From: an uncultured Hyphomicrobiales bacterium | GTDB lineage: Bacteria > Pseudomonadota > Alphaproteobacteria > Rhizobiales > Beijerinckiaceae | Assembly (NCBI GenBank): GCA_903902915.1 | Contig: CAIUWR010000071.1 | Coordinates: 31,477 to 95,476 of the forward strand | Length of the DNA: 64,000 nt | Reading direction: 5' to 3' | Shown: positions 55,703-63,869 of the stretch, piece by piece | Position numbering within the stretch: the stretch's first letter is position 1 | Layout: each line of letters begins with the position of its first letter | Program-made: the position numbers and the translations under genes | The notes under the pieces: model-generated | What the model saw: only the letters and a program-made list of their open reading frames with translations | What the model was told of the DNA's origin: nothing | Database searches by the model: none

Positions 55703-56593
55703 TCAATTGGCAGCTGCGCCACGGGTGATCAGAGAGCCCAGCGCCGCCACGATGCGGTCGAGCACGAAGCCGACGACGCCGATGTAGACCAACGCCACCA
55801 CGATGTCGGGCAGGCGCGAGGAGTTCCAGGCGTCCCAGATGAAGAAGCCGATGCCGACCCCCCCGGTCAGCATTTCAGCGGCGACGATGGAGAGCCAGGA
55901 CAATCCGATGCCGATGCGCAGGCCCGTGAAAATATAGGGCGCTGCGGAGGGAGCCATGATCTTGAAGAAGAACTCCACCTGATTGAGCCGCAGCACCTGC
56001 GCGACGTTGCGATAATCCTGCGGGATGTTGCGCACGCCCACTGCGGTGTTGATCAGCACCGGCCAGATCGAGGTGATGAAGATCACGAAAATGGCCGAGG
56101 GGCTGCTGTCGCGAAAGGCGGCCAGCGCGATGGGAAGCCATGCGAGCGGCGGCACGGTGCGCAAGACCTGGAAGATGGGGTCAAGGCCGCGCATGGCCCA
56201 GATGGATTGGCCGACGACTGCGCCCATGAGCACGCCGACAACCGCCGAGAGGCTGAAGCCGATGAGCACGCGTTGCAGGGAGGTCAATACGCGCCAGCCA
56301 AGGCCAATGTCCTGTGGCCCGTTGACGAAGAAGGGGTCGAGGATGAGATCCTTGGCTTCCTTCCAGACCTGGGTGGGCGGCGGCAGCGTGGCGCCCGGGC
56401 GCCCGAACCCGATCTGCCAGATCATCAGCAGCACGGCGAGCGTGATGAGCGGGGGGATCACGGCGACTGCGGCCGCTCTCAGCATCAGTCCCAGACGCGC
56501 CGTCAAGCGCGCCTGGAGAGTCTTGGCGGCTTTCGCGGGAGCGAGGGCCTGCGCTGGCGTCGTGGTGTCCGTTTTCATTGCGGCGATGCTCAT
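55703..56593 (-). CDS. nrtB: nitrate ABC transporter permease
   Basis: A 296-residue inner-membrane permease with six or seven helices and the NrtB coupling region VGVRNIPQDYRNVAQVLRL. The central RTVPPLAWLPIALAAFRDSSPSAIF segment is typical of nitrate and bicarbonate NrtB/CmpB proteins. It lies between the binding-protein and ATPase genes. Confidence 0.91.
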   Translation of the reverse strand: MSIAAMKTDTTTPAQALAPAKAAKTLQARLTARLGLMLRAAAVAVIPPLITLAVLLMIWQIGFGRPGATLPPPTQVWKEAKDLILDPFFVNGPQDIGLGWRVLTSLQRVLIGFSLSAVVGVLMGAVVGQSIWAMRGLDPIFQVLRTVPPLAWLPIALAAFRDSSPSAIFVIFITSIWPVLINTAVGVRNIPQDYRNVAQVLRLNQVEFFFKIMAPSAAPYIFTGLRIGIGLSWLSIVAAEMLTGGVGIGFFIWDAWNSSRLPDIVVALVYIGVVGFVLDRIVAALGSLITRGAAAN

Positions 56594-56603
56594 GGAATGG
56601 ATC

Positions 56604-57917
56604 TCACGCGATGCGTTTAATGGCGAGGCTCTTGAGATAGGCGGAGGGATTGGCGGGATCGAAGACCTTGCCGTCGAAGAAGGTCTCGACGCCGCGCGAA
56701 TCCGTCGCGGGGATTTCGGCCGCAGCGAGCCCCAGCGTCTTGGCGGCGTCGCGCCAGATGTCGGCGCGGTTCACCTTGTCCACCAACGCATTCACATCCA
56801 TCGCGGGATCGAATTTGCCCCAGCGGATGTCCTCGGTGAGGAACCATGCGTCATGGCTCTTGAAGGGGAAGGAGGCCTGGCCTTCCCAGAATTTCATGTA
56901 GAGATCCGAGCCCTTGGCCATGCGGCCATCGCCATAGTTGATGTCGCCCTTCAGGCGGCCCAAAATGTCGGTGGGCGGCACGTTGAACCATTGGCGACGG
57001 CCGAGAATGGCGGACATCTCTTCCTTGTTCGCCATGCTGTCGCACCACTGCTGCGCCTCCATCACGGCCATCAGAATGGCGCGTGTGGCGATGGGGTTCT
57101 TGTCAACAAAATCCGCGCGCAGGCCGAGCGCTTTTTCGGGATGCTTCTTCCAGATTTCGCCTGTGGTGCAAGCGGTGAATCCGATGTTCTGGTTGACGAG
57201 CTGCTCGTTCCAGGGCTCGCCGACGCAGAAGGCGTCCATATTGCCGACCTTCATGTTCGCGACCATCTGGGGCGGCGGCACGACAATGGTGGAGACGTCC
57301 TTGTCGGGGTCGATGCCGCCAGCTGCGAGCCAATAGCGAAGCCACAAATCATGGGTGCCGCCGGGGAAGGTCATGGCGACCTTGACCTCTTTGCCCTCCA
57401 CTTTTTTCTTCGCGAAGGCGTCTTTCAGCTTCGAGGAATCGAGGCCGACGCCCGTATCCTTGTATTCGCCCGCGATGGAGATGGCCTGGGAGTCGAGGTT
57501 GAGGCGCGCGAGAATATACATCGGCGTCGGCACATTGTTTTGCGTCACCTTGCCGGTCGAAATGAGGTAGGGCATGGGCGAAAGAATATGCGCGCCGTCG
57601 ATGCCATTGCTGGCGCCGCCCAGAACGAGATTGTCGCGCGTGGCGGCCCAGGAGGCCTGCTTCTCGATCGACATTTCGGTGAGGCCATATTTGTCGAAGA
57701 GGCCCTTCTCCTTCGCGACGATCAGGGGAGCCGCGTCGGTCAGCGCGATATAGCCGAGCTTGGCGCCCTTGACCTCAGGCCCCGCCGATTGGGCGAAGGC
57801 GCCGCTGGGCAGCTGAATGCGCGCCGCGCCAAGCAGTGCGGCCGTTGCGCCGCCTGCGCGCAAAAGCGAACGACGGGTGAGGGTGGGGGTCTTGGTGTCG
57901 TTGAAGCTGTCCGCCAT
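56604..57917 (-). CDS. nrtA: nitrate ABC transporter substrate-binding protein
   Basis: A 437-residue NrtA/CmpA-like protein. The N-terminus has a twin-arginine motif (LTRRSLLRAGGATAALLGAA), so it is probably exported folded. The body begins KLGYIALTDAAPLIVAKEKGLFDKYGL and contains FPGGTHDLWLRYWLAAGGIDP, which lines the nitrate site. GGAG stands 7 bases before the ATG at 57917. It is the first structural gene after a leader with a terminator/antiterminator. Confidence 0.92.
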   Translation of the reverse strand: MADSFNDTKTPTLTRRSLLRAGGATAALLGAARIQLPSGAFAQSAGPEVKGAKLGYIALTDAAPLIVAKEKGLFDKYGLTEMSIEKQASWAATRDNLVLGGASNGIDGAHILSPMPYLISTGKVTQNNVPTPMYILARLNLDSQAISIAGEYKDTGVGLDSSKLKDAFAKKKVEGKEVKVAMTFPGGTHDLWLRYWLAAGGIDPDKDVSTIVVPPPQMVANMKVGNMDAFCVGEPWNEQLVNQNIGFTACTTGEIWKKHPEKALGLRADFVDKNPIATRAILMAVMEAQQWCDSMANKEEMSAILGRRQWFNVPPTDILGRLKGDINYGDGRMAKGSDLYMKFWEGQASFPFKSHDAWFLTEDIRWGKFDPAMDVNALVDKVNRADIWRDAAKTLGLAAAEIPATDSRGVETFFDGKVFDPANPSAYLKSLAIKRIA

Positions 57918-57939
57918 CGTATGTCTCCGCGCTCGAATG

Positions 57940-57993
57940 CAAAACGCCGCTGCTCCGTCCCGCTCTGGAGGAAGCGGTGGAGACAGCGGCGTT
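57940..57993 (-). terminator. attenuator in the nrtA leader
   Basis: On the minus strand AACGCCGCTG (57993-57984) pairs perfectly with CAGCGGCGTT (57952-57943), with inner CTCC/GGAG and CCGCT/AGCGG stems, and ends in TTTT. It lies about 25 nt before the nrtA ATG, so it would stop transcription in the leader unless prevented. Confidence 0.75.
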
Positions 57994-57999
57994 GCTGCC
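57982..57999 (-). promoter_or_regulatory. candidate NasT-binding hexaloop hairpin (antiterminator)
   Basis: GGCAGC and GCTGTC form a 6-bp stem around the hexaloop AACGCC, with A at loop position 1 and G at position 4, as required by ANTAR proteins. The loop and 3' arm are the same bases as the 5' arm of the terminator, so only one structure can form. A second hairpin (CATTGC/GCAATG, 58026-58041) precedes it, but its loop does not fit the ANTAR rule. Confidence 0.65.
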
Positions 58000-58145
58000 A
58001 GGGTCTTCGATATGGGTCTCGGCGCCATTGCCGTTGCAATGCAGCATTCAAGCGCCGTGCCAACGCGGATGGCGGCGAGAACCTTTGAAAACAGTGGTTT
58101 GGCGGGGCGGATACGCGCCGCAATGAGCGCGGTTTAAGCGCGGTG

Positions 58146-58175
58146 CGTATAATTTGTGCAGCGGGATAATAACAA
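58146..58175 (-). promoter_or_regulatory. candidate sigma-70 promoter of the nitrate operon
   Basis: On the minus strand TTGTTA (58175-58170) and TATACG (58151-58146) are separated by 18 bp. Transcription would start near 58139 and give a leader of about 220 nt containing the attenuator. Confidence 0.4.
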
Positions 58176-58176
58176 G

Positions 58177-59223
58177 CTAAAGCCCTGCGGCGGCGGCCAG
58201 ATCGGGAGCGAAGACGCGCGCGGCCACCTCAAGCGCGGCGGCGCGGTCCGTGATCTGGCCCGCCTCCACCATCTGCGCGACGATCCAGCTGGCGCATGCA
58301 TCCGGGCGATGCAGCCCCGGGCCTGCGAAGCGGATGAAATCCGCCCGTTCGCGACAACGCCCGTCAAGGTCAAGCGCGAGGCGGCCCGAGAAGGTGCGCG
58401 CGATCACCTCCGCGGGGCAGTCCAGCCGGTCGGGCCGCGCCATGGCCTTCGACAGCGCGCTGCGGTTGACGGGATCGGCTGCGAAGGCGGAAGCTTGCGA
58501 CAGCGCGCGCAGCAGCGCCGCGCCCTCGCCATCCCGCGTCAGGCGGCCTTGTGCGGGCAGGGCGAGCACCTTCTCGGGGGCGTCTGGCAGCACTTCGCAA
58601 CCAAGCGCCACGAGCACGCCGCGCCCGCGATCGACCGCCAGCGAGTTCCATGGGCTGCCAACGCAAAAACCGTCGATGAGGCCACGGTCCATGAAATCGA
58701 CCATGAAGGGCGGGGGCGCCACCACCAGCTCCACATCGCGGTCGGGATCGAGCCCGCCCGCCGAGAGAAAGTGGCGCAGCAGATAGGTATGGGCGGAGAA
58801 GAGATGCACGGTGGCCAGCGTGATGCGGGCGGCGCCGGTCGCCTGCCTTGCGCGCACCATGGCTGCGAGGCCCTTGGCGGCGCTCATCCAGTCGGCCAGC
58901 GGATCGCAGCCGATCGCGGCGAAATCCTCCAACAGGCGCTTTGACAGGGTGATTCCATTGCCGTTCAAGTTGAGCAAAAAAGGCGCCCGCAGAGGGCATC
59001 TGGCTTGTCCCACGCCCATGCTCGCCGCCAGCGCCAGCGGGGCCAGCATATGGGCGGCGTCGTAGTGGCCCACCATGAGCCGGTCGCGCAGATTGGCCCA
59101 GGACACGTCGCGATGCAGGTTGATGGCGAGGCCCTGCGCCTGCGCGAAGCCGAAATCCACTGCGGCGATCAAGGCCGCCGCATCGGTGAGCGGCAGAAAG
59201 CCAATGTTGAGGACCGCGCTCAT
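58177..59223 (-). CDS. nasS: NasS, nitrate-sensing NrtA-like regulator
   Basis: A 348-residue relative of the NrtA binding protein without a signal peptide, so it is cytoplasmic. It begins LNIGFLPLTDAAALIAAVDFGF and contains FSAHTYLLRHFLSAGGLDPD. In known systems NasS holds NasT inactive until nitrate or nitrite binds. Its ATG overlaps the nasT stop (ATGA), and it lies upstream of nrtA. Confidence 0.88.
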   Translation of the reverse strand: MSAVLNIGFLPLTDAAALIAAVDFGFAQAQGLAINLHRDVSWANLRDRLMVGHYDAAHMLAPLALAASMGVGQARCPLRAPFLLNLNGNGITLSKRLLEDFAAIGCDPLADWMSAAKGLAAMVRARQATGAARITLATVHLFSAHTYLLRHFLSAGGLDPDRDVELVVAPPPFMVDFMDRGLIDGFCVGSPWNSLAVDRGRGVLVALGCEVLPDAPEKVLALPAQGRLTRDGEGAALLRALSQASAFAADPVNRSALSKAMARPDRLDCPAEVIARTFSGRLALDLDGRCRERADFIRFAGPGLHRPDACASWIVAQMVEAGQITDRAAALEVAARVFAPDLAAAAGL

Positions 59224-59804
59224 CAGCAAATCTCCGCAGCGGTGATGATCGCCCGGGCGATGTCGCTAAGGCGCGCCTTCTGGTTCATGGCGGCGCGGCG
59301 CATCATGGCGTAGGCCTCTTCCTCGCTGATGGAGCGGGTCTTCATGAGCATGGCCTTGGCGCGGTCGATGGTCTTGCGGTCGGCCAGCGCGGTCCTGGTT
59401 TCCGCCAGCTCCTCGGCGAGCCGCGCGAAGACGTGAAAGCGCGTGACGCACATATCGACGATGTTCTTGACGCGATCCTTGCGCAATCCGTTGACGATAT
59501 AGGCCGAGACCCCGGCCTCCACCGCCGCGCGGGTCTGGTCGGCGTCCGATTCATCCACGAACATGGTGATGGGGCGGCGCACGAGGCGGCTCACCTGAAA
59601 CATCTGTTCGAGGGAATCGCGCTGCGGGTTCGCCAGATCGATCAGCACCACGTCGGGGTCGATCTCGTTGATCCGTCGCACCAGCATGTCGGTGGTGGAC
59701 AGGCGCACCACATGGCTGAAGCCGCCCTCGCGCAACCCATCCTCGATGATCGCGGCCCGGATGGGGCTCTCATCGACCAGCAGAACCTTGAGGCTGGACT
59801 CCAT
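59223..59804 (-). CDS. nasT: NasT, ANTAR-domain transcription antiterminator
   Basis: A 193-residue regulator. A receiver-like domain (KVLLVDESPIRAAIIEDGL, DPDVVLIDLANP) covers the first 120 residues. The C-terminal ANTAR domain has the family pattern RKTIDRAKAMLMKTRSISEEEAYAMMRRAAM, and then KARLSDIARAII. ANTAR proteins bind paired hexaloop RNA hairpins and prevent terminator formation. ATGs at 59804 and 59816 are both possible. The likely target is in the nrtA leader just downstream. Confidence 0.9.
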   Translation of the reverse strand: MESSLKVLLVDESPIRAAIIEDGLREGGFSHVVRLSTTDMLVRRINEIDPDVVLIDLANPQRDSLEQMFQVSRLVRRPITMFVDESDADQTRAAVEAGVSAYIVNGLRKDRVKNIVDMCVTRFHVFARLAEELAETRTALADRKTIDRAKAMLMKTRSISEEEAYAMMRRAAMNQKARLSDIARAIITAAEIC

Positions 59805-59884
59805 GGGGATCGCCATGTTGCGGAAAGGGGAGGGAGCAAAGGTCGCATACCACGCGCAAGCCCCCGTTCCAAACCACGCGCGCC

Positions 59885-60334
59885 CTACGAAGCCCCGGTG
59901 ATGAACGACACGATTGCGCGTTTGTCGAGGGCGCCCGCCTGACGCGCGACTTCGCGGCCCTTGCGGAACATGATCATGCAGGGAATGCCGCGTATGCCAA
60001 AACGCGCGGAGACATCGGGCGCGGCCTCGGTGTCGAGCTTGGCGAAGCGCACCAGCGGCTCCAGCTCGGCCGCGGCGGCCGCGAAATGCGGCGCCATCTG
60101 GCGGCAGGGACCGCACCAGGCCGCCCAGAAATCCACCACCACGGGAATTTCCGTGCGGCTGATCATGCGGTCGAAAGCGCTGGCGTTCGCCAGATCCACC
60201 GGCTTGCCGGTGAAGAGCGGCGCATGGCAGCGCCCGCAGTCCGGCGTTTGCCGGGCCGTCAGGCGCGCGGCGGGCGCCCGGTTGAGGCCGCCGCAATGGG
60301 GGCAGACGATGACATAGCTATCCACGCCGGACAT
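59885..60334 (-). CDS. trxC: thioredoxin TrxC (thioredoxin 2)
   Basis: A 149-residue disulfide reductase. An N-terminal zinc ribbon with CPHCGG and CGRCHAPLF precedes the thioredoxin fold, whose active site is WCGPC (about residues 74-78) in VVDFWAAWCGPCRQMAPHF. It lies 4 bp after the rhodanese stop. Confidence 0.92.
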   Translation of the reverse strand: MSGVDSYVIVCPHCGGLNRAPAARLTARQTPDCGRCHAPLFTGKPVDLANASAFDRMISRTEIPVVVDFWAAWCGPCRQMAPHFAAAAAELEPLVRFAKLDTEAAPDVSARFGIRGIPCMIMFRKGREVARQAGALDKRAIVSFITGAS

Positions 60335-60338
60335 CGGC

Positions 60339-60686
60339 TTACATCGCGACCGGCCCGCCTTGCGCGCGCCAACCCCCGGTCCCGGGCAAATAATGGATCA
60401 CATCCGTGCGGCCATGGGCATGGGCCTGCTGCATGGCCCGCGCCGAGCGCCCGCCCGCCTGGCACACCAGCACCACCGGCTTGCCGACGGGAAGCCGGGC
60501 GGGATCGAAGGTCGACAGAGGATGGTTCTGCGCATGGGGAATATGGCCAGCCGCAAATTCATGGGGCTCGCGCACGTCCACTACATGGCAGGTCTGGGCG
60601 AGGCACGCCTCCTGGAAGGCGTCATGTTCCAGAGCGGGGATGCTCGTTTCGCCCGCCAGACGGGACAACAGGCTCGCGATGGACAT
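60339..60686 (-). CDS. rhodanese-domain protein
   Basis: A 115-residue single rhodanese domain. The segment CHVVDVREPHEFAAGHIPHA is at the fold start, and the active-site loop CQAGGRSARA carries the catalytic Cys (about residue 77). The ATG at 60686 is chosen because the domain begins shortly after it. It would transfer sulfur or bind persulfide. It is co-transcribed with trxC. Confidence 0.87.
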   Translation of the reverse strand: MSIASLLSRLAGETSIPALEHDAFQEACLAQTCHVVDVREPHEFAAGHIPHAQNHPLSTFDPARLPVGKPVVLVCQAGGRSARAMQQAHAHGRTDVIHYLPGTGGWRAQGGPVAM

Positions 60687-60842
60687 GGGCGGTCTCCAAC
60701 AGCAGCGCCCCAAGGGCGACGGTCGCTCACGAATATATGAGAGGCGCCCGCTTCAGCAAGCGCCGCTATCTCCCGTGTGACTGGCGCGAATCCGCTGCGG
60801 GACGATATGGTGAGGGCGGGTTCGCTTCGAGAGGAGATCACC

Positions 60843-61448
60843 ATGGGCGAATATGACAGGTGGCAGGGGCGCTATGCGGCGCCGGAATATATCTTTGGCG
60901 AGGGGCCGAACGCCTTTCTCGCCGCGCAGCGCCATTTGCTGCCCGCCAAGGGCAGGGCGCTGGCGGTGGCCGATGGCGAAGGCCGCAACGGCGTCTGGCT
61001 GGCCGAACAAGGCCTCGACGTGCTCTCCATCGATTTTGCTCCCAATGGTCAGGCCAAGGCCAGGGCGCTGGCTGAAAAGCGGGGCGTGAAGGTGGAGCTC
61101 GTGCTCGCCGACGTGCACGAATGGGCCTATCCCGAAGCTGAATTCGACGTGATCGCGGAAATCTTCACCCAGTTCTCGGACCCCCAGCAGCGGGCGAAGA
61201 AATGGGCAGGCATGCGCAAAGCGCTGAAGCCCGGCGGATTGTTGCTGCTGGAAGGCTATACGCCCAAGCAGCTGGAATTCGGCACGGGCGGCCCCAAGCA
61301 GCTTGATCATCTCTACACGCGCGAATTGCTGGAGGCCGCGTTCGGCGACTTCGCCAAGATCGAGATCAGGCAATATGAAACAATGATGACCGAGGGCGGC
61401 GCTCATGCGGGCATGGGGGCGGTGATCGATTTGGTCGGCTGGAAGTAG
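60843..61448 (+). CDS. SAM-dependent methyltransferase
   Basis: A 201-residue class I methyltransferase. The SAM motif is RALAVADGEGRNGVWLAEQGLDVLSIDFA (about residues 38-66), with an aspartate-containing second strand and LKPGGLLLLEGYTPKQLEFGTGGP. This is a tellurite-resistance TehB-like/UbiE-like small methyltransferase. GAGGAGAT precedes the ATG. The substrate is unknown. Confidence 0.85.
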   Translation: MGEYDRWQGRYAAPEYIFGEGPNAFLAAQRHLLPAKGRALAVADGEGRNGVWLAEQGLDVLSIDFAPNGQAKARALAEKRGVKVELVLADVHEWAYPEAEFDVIAEIFTQFSDPQQRAKKWAGMRKALKPGGLLLLEGYTPKQLEFGTGGPKQLDHLYTRELLEAAFGDFAKIEIRQYETMMTEGGAHAGMGAVIDLVGWK

Positions 61449-61650
61449 AGCAGGCCGTCGCGGCGCCAAAGCGGCGCTCTGACTGCGCGGCGTCACTTCA
61501 CCACACGGCGGGCGCGGATTTCCTGTGAGGGGCTGCGCCCCCCCCCTGGGCTGCTCAAAAGAGAGCGTTTTTGGCCCGTATTTTGCTACGTCCCAAGCTG
61601 ATCGGCGAATGGCGCTTCGGCGGCTGACAATGAATAGCTTGGGGTGAGCA

Positions 61651-62364
61651 ATGAAATGTGGAATTGTGACACCCGTTGGCCCCGGGCATGAGGACGCTTA
61701 TCAGCGTTGTGCGATCTCCGTCGATCTTGCGGTCAAGAACAGCATGGGGCCATTCACGTCGGTCGTGAAAATCCCTGTCTATGATCTGGAAGGTAAGTCG
61801 GGGCGATCCGCCGCCAGGAATCTTGGCATAGAAAAAGCGAACGAGCTTGGCTGCGACTGGATTTTTTTTCTGGACGCTGACGACCTGATGTTTGATGACG
61901 CATTTAAAAACATCACACATCTGGTGGATCATTATGACGCTATCTGGGGGCTTATTTGCGAAGCGCCGCACAGAAATCTCGATGAAGTGAAGCTGCGTCC
62001 GCATCAGTTGATTTCAACAACCGTCATCAGCGATATCTTGAACGTTGATCCATACCTGACCTTGCAAATGGGGCACTTCATCAAGACCCCGCTTGCATTG
62101 GAGATTAAGTTCGACACGGACTTGAACACGGGCGAAGATTTCAAATTTTATCTCGCGTGCTGGTCGAAATACAAGTGCATCAAACATAATGTCATTTTGT
62201 TCGTCAACGTTCGAGGCAATCATTCAACCGGACCTCGGTCGGCAGATGGGCGGCAATGGAGAATCGAGGTCGAGAAGCAGATCCGGGAAACCAGGGCTGC
62301 GATGGCGTCGGCCTTGAACAATCGCGCGACGGTTCCTGAAGCCGGCGTTCCAGGCGTTGTTTGA
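61651..62364 (+). CDS. family 2-type glycosyltransferase
   Basis: A 237-residue protein with a GT-A fold start (MKCGIVTPVGPGHEDAYQRC), an SAARNLGIEKANELG segment and the metal-binding acidic motif FFLDADDLMFD at about residues 71-82. It uses a nucleotide sugar. The region is richer in A and T than the rest of the window, so the gene may be part of an acquired surface-polysaccharide locus. The next gene is 57 bp downstream. Confidence 0.78.
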   Translation: MKCGIVTPVGPGHEDAYQRCAISVDLAVKNSMGPFTSVVKIPVYDLEGKSGRSAARNLGIEKANELGCDWIFFLDADDLMFDDAFKNITHLVDHYDAIWGLICEAPHRNLDEVKLRPHQLISTTVISDILNVDPYLTLQMGHFIKTPLALEIKFDTDLNTGEDFKFYLACWSKYKCIKHNVILFVNVRGNHSTGPRSADGRQWRIEVEKQIRETRAAMASALNNRATVPEAGVPGVV

Positions 62365-62421
62365 ACATTATGATCCATTGGAAATTCCGAACGAGACATA
62401 TGCGTTCGACGGGAGGAAACC

Positions 62422-63327
62422 TTGAACAACGGTCGTCTGGACTACAAGCCGCATTTTGTCGTGGCGGCTCACCCGAAGGTCCCCAATTCAGCGGGGATCA
62501 CGGCGTTGTGGAAACTGGCCGACGCCATTGAGGCCGCTGGCCATGATGTCACGCGATTGAATTTTACAGCGGTGAAGCCTGACCAATATGTCATGTCCAT
62601 GGACGGTCAAAACTGGGTGCCGGTTCATACCCACTCCTTGACGACGCTTCTTCAGGATATTCCATTTCCCATTTTGATTTCCGGCGAAAACACGGACTCC
62701 AAATATTTTGGTAATCTGAATTTCTGTCGCTATCATTTGAACAAGATGGGCGTGTTGTTGAATAAAGGCAGCATGAAAGAAAACGAATACCACATCGCCT
62801 TCCATAAGATTTTTTACCCCGACTGTCATTTTCACTTGCCGCAATCTCAAGAGAGGCTTTCCCTCGAAGAGGCGAGAGATTTGAAAATAGGCGCGAGAGG
62901 TTTGGACCTTACCTACATAGGCAAGGGGGCGATGTATGTGCCCAATCCAAAATTATTGCGAGACAGCGTTTTGATGACCCGCGAATGGCCTAGCACGAAT
63001 GAGCAATATTTATCCCTGCTGAGGAACACGCGGGTTTTGTATTCCTACGATTCTTTGACCGCAGTGATGTTCGACGCCATGTTGATGGGGGCGATGCCTG
63101 TCCTTCTGTCATATCTGCCTTTGGGCAGAGACGACTGGTTGTCGGGCTTTGGATCGCAATTCCCGGGGTATCTTCCCAACGAAGGTCTCGATTTCGACCA
63201 ATGTTTGGCTGACTTTCCAGCTAAGCGCCTGAAGTTCATCGATGAAGCCATCGAATTGAGAGACGGTTTCGCCAACAACGTCAAATTGATGTGCGAAGAC
63301 ATCATCCGGTTCTTCCGCCCAACCTGA
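62422..63327 (+). CDS. glycosyltransferase-like protein (GT-B type), unassigned
   Basis: A 301-residue protein. GGGAGG lies 6 bases before a TTG start at 62422, which is the only good ribosome-binding site. It begins FVVAAHPKVPNSAGITALWKLADAIEAAGHDV, like GT-B enzymes, and ends with YSYDSLTAVMFDAMLMGAMPVLLSYLPLG, similar to the donor-binding region of GT4 proteins. No close family is recognised. It is probably co-transcribed with the GT2-type gene before it. Confidence 0.65.
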   Translation: MNNGRLDYKPHFVVAAHPKVPNSAGITALWKLADAIEAAGHDVTRLNFTAVKPDQYVMSMDGQNWVPVHTHSLTTLLQDIPFPILISGENTDSKYFGNLNFCRYHLNKMGVLLNKGSMKENEYHIAFHKIFYPDCHFHLPQSQERLSLEEARDLKIGARGLDLTYIGKGAMYVPNPKLLRDSVLMTREWPSTNEQYLSLLRNTRVLYSYDSLTAVMFDAMLMGAMPVLLSYLPLGRDDWLSGFGSQFPGYLPNEGLDFDQCLADFPAKRLKFIDEAIELRDGFANNVKLMCEDIIRFFRPT

Positions 63328-63379
63328 TGGGCGGCCGCACCCATTCACGCTCCCAGGACCGTCGCCTCGTCGGCGGCCT

Positions 63380-63724
63380 TCAGCGCGCGCGACGTCCCGT
63401 GACGTCGCACGCATCCGTACGGCTGCCGCCATTTGCGAAACGGTAGATGATGGATGGGGTGAACCTGTAAATGAAAGTGAAATCCCAGCCTCTGTTCCCC
63501 AGCGATCCGAGGACAGTGATCACTCCATTCTCCGACTTGAGGCTGCGGATGTTAAACTGCGACGCGTCGCCATCAATGATCGAGACCAGCGTTCCTTGAT
63601 CATCGTCGAATCTCAGCTCGTAGGTGCGAGGGCCGTCCTTGCAGGTCATGAGCATCACTGTCGCGTGAGCGGTCGATGCCGCAAGTCCGCAGAAGACCGT
63701 CGCAAGGAACATCAACAAGCGCAT
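63380..63724 (-). CDS. small secreted protein, unknown
   Basis: A 114-residue protein with a signal peptide ending in AHA (residues 1-21) and a mature body of beta-strand-like sequence (VMLMTCKDGPRTYELRFDDDQGTLVSI). Two cysteines near the ends of the mature part could pair. GAGG stands 8 bases before the ATG at 63724; a longer frame exists to 63817. No family is recognised. Confidence 0.55.
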   Translation of the reverse strand: MRLLMFLATVFCGLAASTAHATVMLMTCKDGPRTYELRFDDDQGTLVSIIDGDASQFNIRSLKSENGVITVLGSLGNRGWDFTFIYRFTPSIIYRFANGGSRTDACDVTGRRAR

Positions 63725-63869
63725 CGCCAGTCCCTCATCATTCGCCAGGCATTCTGGTAGGTCGTCCAGACAGATGCGCTTGGAAGCGCGAACCACACTG
63801 TGTGTTTGAGTTCCCACGGGGCTTCCGTCAACTGAAAAAAATTCAGAAAACTTATTTTAAATCCTAGAT

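Noticed and set aside
53811..55787. Very long plus-strand open frame (658 codons) opposite the nitrate genes
   Set aside because: It spans parts of two well-supported minus-strand genes with clear motifs and shows no domain of its own.
58047..58063. Sigma-54-like promoter TTGGCACGGCGCTTGAA on the minus strand
   Set aside because: It matches the -24 element, but the -12 GC is GA. Its start point would fall inside the leader, just before the antiterminator, and remove the upstream hairpin. The sigma-70-like promoter at 58146-58175 fits better, though sigma-54 control is not excluded.
56025..58088. 687-codon plus-strand open frame opposite nrtB and nrtA
   Set aside because: Antisense shadow; it also crosses the nrtA leader, where the regulatory RNA lies.
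61529..61546. GGGGC/GCCCC hairpin with a run of nine C
   Set aside because: A possible weak terminator of the methyltransferase gene, but without a T tract; no stronger claim can be made.
63386..63406. GCGACGTC/GACGTCGC hairpin near the secreted protein stop
   Set aside because: Resembles the element's arms but stands alone with no terminal repeats; treated as a chance or terminator-like stem.
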